In this document: positions 16,661 through 26,600 of the stretch, piece after piece
Layout: the number at the start of each line of letters is the position of its first letter
Numbering within the stretch: the first letter of the stretch is position 1
Assembly (NCBI GenBank): GCA_002127285.1
Contig: NFUW01000001.1
Span: forward strand, 260,057 to 324,056
Length of the DNA: 64,000 bases
Source: Chitinophagaceae bacterium IBVUCB1
GTDB taxonomy: Bacteria; Bacteroidota; Bacteroidia; Chitinophagales; Chitinophagaceae
Direction of reading: 5' to 3'
Position numbers and translations under genes: made by a program
Notes under the pieces: model-generated
What the model was told of the DNA's origin: nothing
Database searches by the model: none
The model's input: the letters and a program-made list of their open reading frames with translations, nothing else

Positions 16661-16694
16661 GCAGGCAGGGCTAGTGTAATCCTACCCTGCCTGC
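16661..16694 (+). terminator. 10-bp hairpin between structural and lysis genes
   Basis: GCAGGCAGGG (16661-16670) pairs perfectly with CCCTGCCTGC (16685-16694) around a 14-base loop. No T-run follows, so it may be a weak terminator, an attenuator or an mRNA-stability element that lowers lysis gene expression. Confidence 0.6.
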
Positions 16695-16711
16695 TGCTTC
16701 AATGATATTGC

Positions 16712-17110
16712 ATGAAATTGTACACAGCGTTTATCTACAGGCTGACAGCAGCTACCCCGCGTACCCATGTATGGCGATGGGTGTTTATGACCGCTTTGTA
16801 TGGTTGCAGCCTGCTGATTAATGAGCATTTTGAATTGATTGCAGCTCTCGGATTTACATTACGGCAACAAGCCCTAATACGTATAGCCGGTGTTATGCTC
16901 TACATTTTTTTAACAACCTATTCTTTTCAAAAAACTAACAATGATGAAACTATTCCGCCTTTTCAAATTCCCGATAACATGGTGCCTGCTATTACTGACA
17001 ATAGTGATACTGCTGATATGGCAAACACGCTCTTTCCAAAAGGAAATAGCAAGGATGAACCGCAATCAGGCATTGCTCCAGCAAAGCCAGGAAAAAATCC
17101 TGCTGACTAA
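16712..17110 (+). CDS. holin-like small membrane protein
   Basis: 132 aa. Two hydrophobic segments, about 27-51 (FMTALYGCSLLINEHFELIA) and 55-72 (ALIRIAGVMLYIFLTTYSF), separated by a short turn, then a long hydrophilic tail of 60 residues. The two-span layout, the place just before peptidoglycan-degrading enzymes and the overlap with the next gene all resemble phage lysis cassettes. The tail is encoded by the same DNA as the start of the next gene, so its sequence may be mostly a by-product of that overlap. Confidence 0.6.
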   Translation: MKLYTAFIYRLTAATPRTHVWRWVFMTALYGCSLLINEHFELIAALGFTLRQQALIRIAGVMLYIFLTTYSFQKTNNDETIPPFQIPDNMVPAITDNSDTADMANTLFPKGNSKDEPQSGIAPAKPGKNPAD

Positions 17111-17576
17111 TGGCCGTATCGCTTCGCAAACAGGGGTATTGCAACTAAAGCAAAATGAATTGTTCAGGTTATTCCCTTCTGTACGGGAAGAAGTCAGGCA
17201 GTTACAGATCAGGCCACGTAGGGTACAAACCGTATCTACGGTTGCTTTCGGTGTACAGCAAAGGATTTTTGCGCAACTCAGGGATAGTATCGCCATCGCC
17301 GCAAAAGGAACAATGGCAACAAGGATGCCACCTGATACATTGCAGTTCCGGGTATTTAATTACAGGGATGCATACTATGACGTATCAGGGTACGCATTAG
17401 GTGACAGGCAGGTGCTGCATATCAGCAGCCGGGATACCATGACACAGGTCGTATTCCGCAGGCGTAAGCACAGATGGTTATGGATATTCAGTCGTAAAAC
17501 ACTGGAACAGCGGGTCTATTTTAAAAACCCCGATGCGCATATTTATTATTCACAAACAATACAGGTTGACAGATGA
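16941..17576 (+). CDS. spanin-like membrane protein (Rz-type), overlaps previous gene
   Basis: 211 aa. An N-terminal span (about residues 11-27, TWCLLLLTIVILLIWQ) is followed by a coiled coil (about 28-75, rich in Gln/Asn/Glu) and a beta-rich C-terminal domain. This is the plan of i-spanins and of membrane-tethered lysis factors. The first 170 bases lie inside the previous gene in another frame, as Rz1 lies inside Rz in many phages. A 4-base ATGA overlap links it to the next gene. No family match is claimed; an inner virion-membrane protein is the alternative. Confidence 0.65.
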   Translation: MMKLFRLFKFPITWCLLLLTIVILLIWQTRSFQKEIARMNRNQALLQQSQEKILLTNGRIASQTGVLQLKQNELFRLFPSVREEVRQLQIRPRRVQTVSTVAFGVQQRIFAQLRDSIAIAAKGTMATRMPPDTLQFRVFNYRDAYYDVSGYALGDRQVLHISSRDTMTQVVFRRRKHRWLWIFSRKTLEQRVYFKNPDAHIYYSQTIQVDR

Positions 17577-18601
17577 AAGAACAAAGTAAAAACGGATGGT
17601 TGCTCCCGCTGGGTATCGGTGCGGGTGTATTGTTATTGATAGCTGGCGTGAAAAAGAAAGCTAATGCAACGCCTGTTATGCCTGGTGCTGATGCAGCAGG
17701 CAGTGTAGCATTGGAAACGCAAGTGCCGAAAGCATCGGGACAAATCAATCCTTCGCCCGCACCGTCTTATACCCGGTCAAGCTTACCACAGCCTGAAAAT
17801 GCCGGGAGCGGTACAGATGCGCGGCAACAGATAACGGAGGATGAAGCGGATACTTTACCGGCGAACAGTGAACAGGCATCTTATGATACCGACCAAGGTA
17901 TGGAAGAACAGGATGCCTATCGTGAAAGCAGCAACGAAGAAGAAGATGAAACAGGTGATCATACCGCATACACGAAGGCTGCACCGATGTATGCAAACGG
18001 TAAACAACAAAGTTATCACCCGGGTAATGCCTCCGGGGCATCGGCAGGCAGTATGTCAGTAGCGCATAGGCCGGGGGCATACAACCCTAAGCAAATGCGT
18101 TTTGACAATACCGTGCGCTCAGGCAACAAACATAGCATTAAAGCGTATGCTGACCCATCAGCTAAGCAATCGGCTTATAAACCCATGTTGAAGACCACGC
18201 AAAAACCCTCCATGCGGCATCAAACGTCTATATCACGCAAACCGAGTATGCGGGTCTTGCAACCTGTTGCTGCTTCAAACATGCGAGCTGTCAACCCTGC
18301 TGCCACACGTATGGTAAGTGTTTTTCCTTTGCGTATGGGTAGCCGTAATACCTATGTGAAGGAATTGCAACGCCGCATCGGTGTATCAGCAACCGGTTAT
18401 TTCGGCACTGCCACATCAGCCACTATTCGTAATAAGTACGGTGTGTCTGAAGTATCAGAAGCTCTGTATACACAAATCATCAGGGGGAAAGCAGTTGCAC
18501 GTAAACCGCCAGCCAAAACAATCGTCAGGCAAAAACCGGTACAACAAAAACATATCGTAGCCAGGCACCCCGCTCCTGCTCAAAAGAACACCGGCAGGTA
18601 A
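17573..18601 (+). CDS. membrane-anchored protein with C-terminal peptidoglycan-binding domain
   Basis: 342 aa. Span at about 9-24 (LLPLGIGAGVLLLIAGV), then a long low-complexity linker (about 30-235) that is acidic at first and later basic and Gln/Ser/Pro-rich. The C-terminal PG_binding_1-like module at about 250-300 (FPLRMGSRNTYVKELQRRIG, ATGYFGTATSATIRNKYG, VSEVSEALYTQI) closely parallels the first module of the protein at 14638. The linker is long enough to reach across the periplasm from a membrane to murein. It precedes a lytic transglycosylase and may position it. Confidence 0.8.
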   Translation: MKEQSKNGWLLPLGIGAGVLLLIAGVKKKANATPVMPGADAAGSVALETQVPKASGQINPSPAPSYTRSSLPQPENAGSGTDARQQITEDEADTLPANSEQASYDTDQGMEEQDAYRESSNEEEDETGDHTAYTKAAPMYANGKQQSYHPGNASGASAGSMSVAHRPGAYNPKQMRFDNTVRSGNKHSIKAYADPSAKQSAYKPMLKTTQKPSMRHQTSISRKPSMRVLQPVAASNMRAVNPAATRMVSVFPLRMGSRNTYVKELQRRIGVSATGYFGTATSATIRNKYGVSEVSEALYTQIIRGKAVARKPPAKTIVRQKPVQQKHIVARHPAPAQKNTGR

Positions 18602-18648
18602 GACCGCGGATGCGCTATCGGCTTACCTGTCCAACAATCTCATAATAT

Positions 18649-19368
18649 ATGATTTTAAGAACGCAATCTTTTCCTTCTATTTATTTACCTAACCCGTTTA
18701 CACAAACGGATATGGTACGTTTTTTTGAGCGTATCAAAAACAACTGGCTGCCTTATTTCATAAAAGCCGCCGATGTTACAGGATTGCCGTTGTCCTTATT
18801 AGTTGCCAAAGCTGCTGTAGAAAGCGGCGGTAATCAAAAGACACCCAATACATCCTACGTAGGCTTGATGCAGGTAGGAAAAATGACTGTAGCAGCCTGT
18901 CTGGATTACCTGCAAGGTACTATGTATGCAGACGGGAAAAAATGGTCTGCGCCGGCAGCGGTGGTTGCTAAAGCAGTACCCATTGTACGGACATCGTTTC
19001 CTGCTTTCGGGAAGGGTGGCAAAGTACACCCGGATGCTGCTTTTGCGCTTGCCAAATCAGATACAGCGAAAGGTGCAGAATTTAATGTGTTAATAGGCGC
19101 ATTGTACTTACAGTTTCTCTGTCAGCATCCCAAGTTCATTGACGGGGATATTGTAAGGTTGGATAAAATTATGAGTGCGTATAATACAGGGCCTAATTAT
19201 TCATTTTATAATGTACCGGTTGCTGATACAGGCAGCCTGGTAAATATCATACGACAGTCGCGGCTTTCCGCATCCAAAAAACGGGAGACCAGCAGGCATA
19301 TCCTGAAATTCTGCGGGCAGGGAGGTGCTTTTGATTTATTATTTAACCACAAATACAGGCTGACCTGA
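18649..19368 (+). CDS. lytic transglycosylase (SLT-like)
   Basis: 239 aa. The SLT lysozyme-like fold is visible: LPLSLLVAKAAVESGGN with catalytic Glu58, then YVGLMQV and the late MSAYNTGPNY motif. It would cleave the murein glycan chain with 1,6-anhydro product formation. There is no signal peptide, so export would need a holin-like pore or transport inside a particle. This is the first of two glycan-cutting enzymes in the operon. Confidence 0.85.
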   Translation: MILRTQSFPSIYLPNPFTQTDMVRFFERIKNNWLPYFIKAADVTGLPLSLLVAKAAVESGGNQKTPNTSYVGLMQVGKMTVAACLDYLQGTMYADGKKWSAPAAVVAKAVPIVRTSFPAFGKGGKVHPDAAFALAKSDTAKGAEFNVLIGALYLQFLCQHPKFIDGDIVRLDKIMSAYNTGPNYSFYNVPVADTGSLVNIIRQSRLSASKKRETSRHILKFCGQGGAFDLLFNHKYRLT

Positions 19369-19383
19369 ATCAGCTATTACAAC

Positions 19384-19995
19384 ATGAGTTCTACAAACCG
19401 TACTGCTATCAGACATGATAACGATTATTATGTAACACCGTTGCAGACAGTCGCCGATTTTTTCAGTGTATTCCGTTTACTGGAACCGACATTCTGTTTA
19501 GCTGAAGCGCATATCCTTGACCCGTCAGCCGGTGGAGACGCTAACAGTCCCATGCCCTACCCTTCGTATTTATCCTCCATCGGTAACAGGACAGTAACCA
19601 CATTGGATATTCGCAGGGACAGCAAAGCCGCCATCAAGAAAGATTACCTGCAATGGAAGAGCCAAAGAAAATTTGATGCTGTTATTACCAATCCACCTTT
19701 TCATGCCGCTATTGCATTTATACAGAAGGCATTGTCGGAGGTCAGGCCTGGTGGGTTTGTCTGTATGTTGCTACGACTGAATTTTCTGGGCTCACTGAAA
19801 CGAAAATCTTTTTGGTTACAATATATGCCGAAGTGGATTATTGTTCATGCTAGGAGGCCATCATTTGTCAAGGGTGGTAATGACTCGGTTGAATATGCAC
19901 ATATCGTATGGCAGAAAGAGTATATGCCCGAACACAGCCGTCTGGTGATTATATTATTAAGAACAGTAAAAAATGATGCAACTCATTCATATTGA
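19384..19995 (+). CDS. DNA adenine N6-methyltransferase-like protein
   Basis: 203 aa. Motif I-like LDPSAGGDAN near residue 46 and motif IV NPPF at 103-106 (FDAVITNPPFHAAI) mark a class I methyltransferase of the N6-adenine type. The family includes phage Dam-like proteins; no target-recognition domain is obvious, so specificity is unknown. It may mark element DNA against host restriction. It is sandwiched between two transglycosylase genes, overlapping the second by 23 bases, an unusual place for a modification enzyme. Confidence 0.8.
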   Translation: MSSTNRTAIRHDNDYYVTPLQTVADFFSVFRLLEPTFCLAEAHILDPSAGGDANSPMPYPSYLSSIGNRTVTTLDIRRDSKAAIKKDYLQWKSQRKFDAVITNPPFHAAIAFIQKALSEVRPGGFVCMLLRLNFLGSLKRKSFWLQYMPKWIIVHARRPSFVKGGNDSVEYAHIVWQKEYMPEHSRLVIILLRTVKNDATHSY

Positions 19996-20638
19996 TCATC
20001 CCAACATACCTGTAGGTATCCGTCAAGCATTTGAAAAAAAAGTAACGGATATAGCAGACTGGTTGGGTATAAACCCTAATTGGCTGATGCAGGTGATGTA
20101 TGCGGAAAGCAGGATGAACGCCCAAGCAAAAAATATACAGAACGGACGGCTGATTGCTGCCGGTTTGTTGCAATGGACAAAAGCCTCCGGTCTTCCCGGC
20201 GCACCGAAAACGGTGTTGCAATACAACCACTTGCAACAGCTTGACTGGGTAAAAAAATATTTTGCCCCCTATCGCGGTGCAATGCACAGCTATTTTGACG
20301 TGTACCTCGTTACGTTTTTTCCGTCTGCTGTCGGTCAGGGTGACGGCTATGTGTTTGCTACCCGTAAACTTCCTGCATCCTTGATTGCTAAACAGAACCC
20401 GGCTATCAACATGGTCAGAGACGGAAAAATTACAATGGCTGAATTTAAACAATATGTATGGAGCAGTACACCTGTTGCTGTACGCAGCCTGGTATTCACA
20501 ACAAGTCAATTTGTAAAAGCCCTGAAAGACAAAACCACTAAAGTCATCACTGCTGTCAAAGAAGACCCTGACAATCTGGGTGACACTGTTGCCGGCATCG
20601 GCACCATACTGGCTTTTTTTTTCTTATCCGCCGCATGA
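19973..20638 (+). CDS. second lytic transglycosylase/lysozyme-like protein
   Basis: 221 aa. WLGINPNWLMQVMYAESRMN with Glu45 and AAGLLQWTKA give the lysozyme-like fold, of a different branch from the enzyme at 18649. A hydrophobic Gly-rich segment closes the protein (VAGIGTILAFFFLSAA), so it is probably membrane-attached at its C-terminus, which suits a virion-borne entry enzyme. The start overlaps the methyltransferase gene. Assigned from motif pattern. Confidence 0.78.
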   Translation: MMQLIHIDHPNIPVGIRQAFEKKVTDIADWLGINPNWLMQVMYAESRMNAQAKNIQNGRLIAAGLLQWTKASGLPGAPKTVLQYNHLQQLDWVKKYFAPYRGAMHSYFDVYLVTFFPSAVGQGDGYVFATRKLPASLIAKQNPAINMVRDGKITMAEFKQYVWSSTPVAVRSLVFTTSQFVKALKDKTTKVITAVKEDPDNLGDTVAGIGTILAFFFLSAA

Positions 20639-20656
20639 GACAATAACTATAGAACT

Positions 20657-23600
20657 ATGATATACGAGTTTTCGGATCACCTGTCGCCAACGGCACGGTA
20701 TTACTCTTTTGCTGACGGAGGCATAGCCGGTTTGGAATGCAGTACTGATAATTATGCGTTATATGTGCAAACTGTTGAACAGGATTTACAGCAGAGAAGT
20801 AAACAAAACAAACGCAGCCTTGCAATAAGGGCGGCAGAGATGGGGATAGCGGATCAGCATACGGTCAAAGAGTTAACAGAACTTGCTATTGTGAATACCG
20901 CCAGAGAGATTGCGCAAATACCCGGCCGGACAGTTGCTGAAAAATTCAATCGTTTGGTGGAACTATACCATGACCAGGTGAATTTATCACATCGTAGCTC
21001 ACAAAGTATTTTACTGCAACAATACAGCACACCAGCCCCTATCGGTTACCTGATGGGTATCTTCTGCGGCATAGACCAACTGCATCAGAAAGGGGGTTAT
21101 GCATTTGAGCCTTCGGCAGGCAATGGCTTACTCACAGTAGCTGCCGACCCGCAGCGTGTATATGTGAATGAGGTAGATACACTGCGTCGTAAAAACCTTG
21201 CCGGACAGGGTTTTGCAGGTGTGTGGAACCGTGATGCGGCGATGCCTTTTTTTGATGTACGCCATCATTTCACCGCCGTACTTACCAACCCGCCTTTCGG
21301 GCAGCTTGATACGCCTGTATCCATCAGCGGCTATCCCATCCGGAGCCTGGAACACCTGATGGCTATCTACGCTTTAGATACCATGGTAAGCAGTGGCAAG
21401 GCGGCTATCATCATAGGTGGCCATACAGGTTGGGATGATAAAGGGCGTATAAAAGCAGGGAAAAACAGGCTGTTTTTTAATTATCTCTATCACCACTATC
21501 ATGTCGCAGCCGTCATACAATTAAACGGGAAGCAATTGTATACCCGGCAAGGTACCGGCTTCAACACGCGGTTGATTCTTATCAGTGGACGTAAAGAAAA
21601 ACCCGGTGGGGTCGCACCGGTTTACGATCAACAAAAAGATACTGTAACGCACAGTTTTGAAGCATTGTTTCAACGAGTCGTGGAAGCTATGCAAACTGCA
21701 TTTCATCAGGATATGATAACAGACAAAACTACTTCAACAATACATCAAAATGTACATGATGCTATGAACAGTGAAGCACAACGATTATTACAAGCCTTAC
21801 GTGCGAAACCCTTGGGTGAGAGTGGTACAGAAGATAATCAATATGCAATGGCTTATACCGAATACTATCTGCCGCTTCTTGATTATTACAACCATGCTAT
21901 TGTATTCCTGCGTAATGGCGATTATTATGAGGTCTACGGGAAAGATACAAGTTTTATCAAGCACCTCTTACCCGATATAACGCTTACAACTTTTTTATGC
22001 GATAGCATATATGTCGGATATATTACACTGGATGAAGAAGCAGTTGCTAAGCTGACTGTGCTGTTTCGTTCGATGGGTGTCCGTTTTATTCTAACGGATA
22101 GTACGGAGGCTTCTTATCCGGTAACAAGGGTGGATACAGGCATAGCCGCAACGCTGCTATGGGAAATCACTTTGGAGCAGTTTTTACAGGCTGAAGAACA
22201 GCATTACAGGCAACAGGTGCAAACCGGACAAACGTATGAACTGCCTTATAAAACTGAGTATGTACTCCTGTTCAATACCTTGTCCGGGGCTGACATATAC
22301 AAACCGCACCCTGCAAATCCTTATACGCACAGCGGATACAGGCAATTATCCCAATCAGCATTCAGGAAGCGGTGCCTGCAAATCATCCACAGTTATAATG
22401 TTCGTTTAGCCATGGCGATGGATATTGTTATCAGCGAGCCTGTGCTGAAAGATTATCCCGCTCTGAAATTAAAACAGGATGCAAAAATCACTTACCTGAA
22501 AACCATCGTACACAGCGGTAACCGGTTGAACGGTTCAGCACAGCCGTTCGTAATGCTGCCATTCGATACATTTTTACAGGTATGCAGGGATGTACAACCA
22601 TTATTTGCAATACCGCAGAAAGAAACTTTGCAGGGAGATGAAGACGAAACAATAGTAGACCACGACGCATTATTTGAACAATTCAAAGAACATAAAGCAA
22701 GGGATAAGAACGCATTGTATTTATTTGAAACCCCCGGAACTTTTGTCGCATTTGATGAAGATGCCGAAGTATTGGCTAAGACCTGTAACATCGGCATCAT
22801 CAAGATGTCAGCAAATAGAGCGTTCAAATATTTTATTGCCGGTTCATCCAAGGCTTTGTTGTTTGCGCGCATAGCTGTTTTACAGGATGCTGGCTATAAC
22901 CCTGTATGTATTGATTATCAGCGTTATCATGCCGACACACTGACTGCACACGTTGACAGTGAACTGAGCAGGTTATTGCGTCAGGTAAGTGAACAGGAGG
23001 AGGTGAAAGACAAAAAAGGGTTAGGCGCACCGTACCAGCCCTCATCGAATGCCTGTATCGTATTGGATACGCAAGTGCCGGACAGCATGGCTTTTGAAAC
23101 CCATGAAGCATTGGCTGCTATTAAGCAAGCCGTAGGCGGCGATACGGATAATTTTGTGCGCGACCGTTTGGGTTACCCTACCAAGACTGCTTTATGCAAA
23201 GCCTTATCGGCAGAACAAACCGATGCGGTCATGATGGCAATCTATAATGTGGAAGCGAGGGGGCAAGGTATGATTATCGGCGACCAGACTGGTATCGGTA
23301 AAGGGCGTGTAGCTGCCGCTATGATACGCTACAGTTGCCATCAGGGTATGAAACCTGTATTTCTTACAGAAAAAGCCAACCTGTTTTCGGATTTGTACCG
23401 CGACCTATATGCAATCGGTTCAGGGCATCTGCGCCCTTTTATCGTCAATGGTAGGGAGAGTAAAACGGACATCAAAGATGAGGATGGCCAGATTATTTAT
23501 CAGGCAATGCCCTACAGCGAACAGGCAGCCATTATGAAAACGGGTAAGCTGCCGGCAGGCTTTGACTTTGCAGTAGCAACCTATAGCCAATTCAACAGCC

Positions 23601-26600
23601 CGGAAAAGAAACCCGAAAAACCATCATTCCTGCAAGCGATAGCCAGGGATACCTTATTTATCATGGATGAGTCACATAACAGCAGCGGCACATCCAACAC
23701 CGGTAATTTTTTACAAGGTGTTATTGCACAAGCCAGCGGGGTGGTATACCTGTCCGCTACGTTTGCCAAACGCCCGGATAATATGCCTATCTATGCGGCC
23801 AAAACCGCTATTTCGGACTGTAATATGAGCCGTGACCAGTTAGTGGAAGCCATACAACGCGGTGGTGTCGCTTTACAGGAAGTATTGTCTTCGCAACTGG
23901 TGGCTGAAGGACAGATGATACGCAGGGAACGCAGCTTTGAAGGTGTTGAAGTCAATTATATCAGTTTACAGGAGCAGGCACAGGAACATGCTGCCATCGC
24001 AGATAATATTACAGGCATCATCCGTGACATCATCAGCTTTCAAAAAGATTTTATTGACACCATCGTGGAAGAACTGGATACAATAGCTGTAGCTGAAGGC
24101 AAAGGGGTGGATAGGCGGGAAGGTACGGGTAAAGCAGGCGTTGATAATACACCCTATTTCAGCAAGGTGTTTAATATCATCAACCAGATGCTGTTCTCGA
24201 TTAAGGCAGCGGCTGTAGCAGAACGTGCCATCGAACGGCTCAAGGAAGGGAAGAAACCTGTCATTGCGTTTTCCTCCACGATGGGCAGCTTTTTGGAAGA
24301 CATGACGGATGAAAAAGGCTTGCCTGTCAGTGACGGTTCTGTGATCGTACCTGATTTTTCGGAAGTCTTGCGCAAGGGGCTGGATGGTGTGATGCGCTAT
24401 ACAGAAAAAGATGTAAACGGTACACCTATATACAAAACTTTTGAGATTACAGAACTTCCGCCTGAAGCACAGGCCGTGTACAATAGTATCCGCAAACGCA
24501 TTGAAGAAATAGCAACCGGCATTTCAATCTCTCCGATTGATGTGGTGATACAGAAAATAAAAGCTGCCGGCTATACGGTGGCAGAAGTAACGGGACGTAA
24601 ATATGAATTGCAATGGTTGGAAGCTGACAACCCTTTACATGATATACTGCCCGAAAATAGCAGCGGGAATCGAAAACAGGCAGGTGCTGTTATGCATAAG
24701 GCGATAGTGGCCCTGCGCAAAAAACTCAACACCAATGATGCGTTCCGTGAGTTTAATAATAATGAAACAGATGTATTGCTGATTAACCAGAGTGGCAGTA
24801 CGGGGGCATCAGCACATGCCATTGCCACTTCCAAAGTGGCCAAGGACAAAGTAAGGCAACGTGTGATGATTGTTTTGCAGGCAGAGCTTGATATTAATAC
24901 GGAAGTACAGAAACGTGGGCGTATCAATCGCACCGGGCAATTACTCAAACCGATTTATGATTACATGACTTCCGCCATACCGGCAGAACTGCGCCTGATG
25001 ATGATGCTCCAGAAAAAACTCAAATCACTGGATGCCAATACGGCTTCTAACCAGAAGCAGTCCTCGAAAATATTGGACGTGCCGGACTTTTTGAATAAAT
25101 ATGGCGACCGTGTTGTTAAAGAGTACCTGCTGGAAAACCCCGCAATCAACAGGATGCTGGACGACCCGCTGCGGTTAAAGGATACTACGGACAGTGACGG
25201 GGGTGAAGCACAGACTTTGGAGAACGCTGCCCATAAAGTAAGCGGACGTGTGGCGGTTTTATCTGTAAAAATGCAGCAGGAGTTTTACGCAGAGATAACA
25301 GAACGATACAATGACTATGTAGCTTATATGCAACAAATCGGGGAATATGACCTGGAAATGGAAGCAATGAACCTCGAGGCGGAAACGGTCAATAGTAAAA
25401 TCGTGAAAGTGGGCAGCGGTTCAGGTAGTGTATTCAGCGAGGACAGCATATTGGAAACCGTACAGGCGAACGTGCTGCGCAAACCTTTTACGGCAACAGA
25501 ACTTGACAACCTGCTCAAAGAAGCATTGCAGGGTGAAGATGCAGATAAAATCCGGCAGGATATTATCCGTGACTATAACGAAGAAACGGCCATGGCGGCT
25601 GATATTGAAGAAAAAGAATTGTCTGAACGTTATAGTGAACTACATAAACGTATCCCCTTAGAAAAGAAGTTTCAGCGGCTTAAAACGGATGCAGAACGTA
25701 CGGCTTATTACGAAAACAGGACACAGCAACTGGAAGAAGCACATGCGAAAGCACTGAAGCAACTGCGTGAAAAAGCAGCAGCCAGAAAATTTTACTTAGA
25801 AAAACTGTTCCGCTTTTTTTATATCGGCCGCAACCTCAGCTTCCCTGTCAATAATGGCAGCGGCTATGCGGAATATGTGCCGACTGTATTTTTAGGCTTT
25901 GTCATTGACTGGAAGCGTAAAAACCCTTTCCTGCCATCTAAAATCAAATTGCGGTTTGCGCTCGCCAACAGCAATAAATATTTTGCCATACCGGCTTCCT
26001 TTGATGATATTGACAAGATTATAGGTGCGAGTGCGGAATTGCCCAAGCTGACGCAGGAACAGATACTGCATAACTGGGGGACGTATATCCAGCAAAACAA
26101 TGCAGACAGAAAGACACGCCATATTGTAACCGGTAACCTCTTACAGGCATTCAGCGATTTCAGGGGCAAGCTGGTTAATTATACGACCATAGACGGGAAA
26201 ATAGAAAAAGGTATCCTGCTGCCCGATAATTGGGTCATGGATGAGCAGGTGCAGGATAAGGTCAGCATACCGGTTATTAAAGCGTTGCCACTTATCAAAT
26301 CAATAACTACAGGGCATTCCATTGTAACGACTACCGGGATTGGTTTTGTAAGGCAACCCGATAATTACAAAATCATCGTGCCTATGTCACGCAAAGTAGC
26401 GGGTGATATTTATCTCGATAAGGATTTACTGGGATTGGTGAATGGCAACAATTTCAACAGGGTGGCAGACAGGATGGTAGCGCAACTGCCATTACACCGT
26501 ATAGATGATTTTATCAGCATCATACAGGACAGGCACACCTGTTCGGTGATGGTCAGCCGCTACCAGTTCAACCAGATGGAGAAGCAAACGGCGATATATA

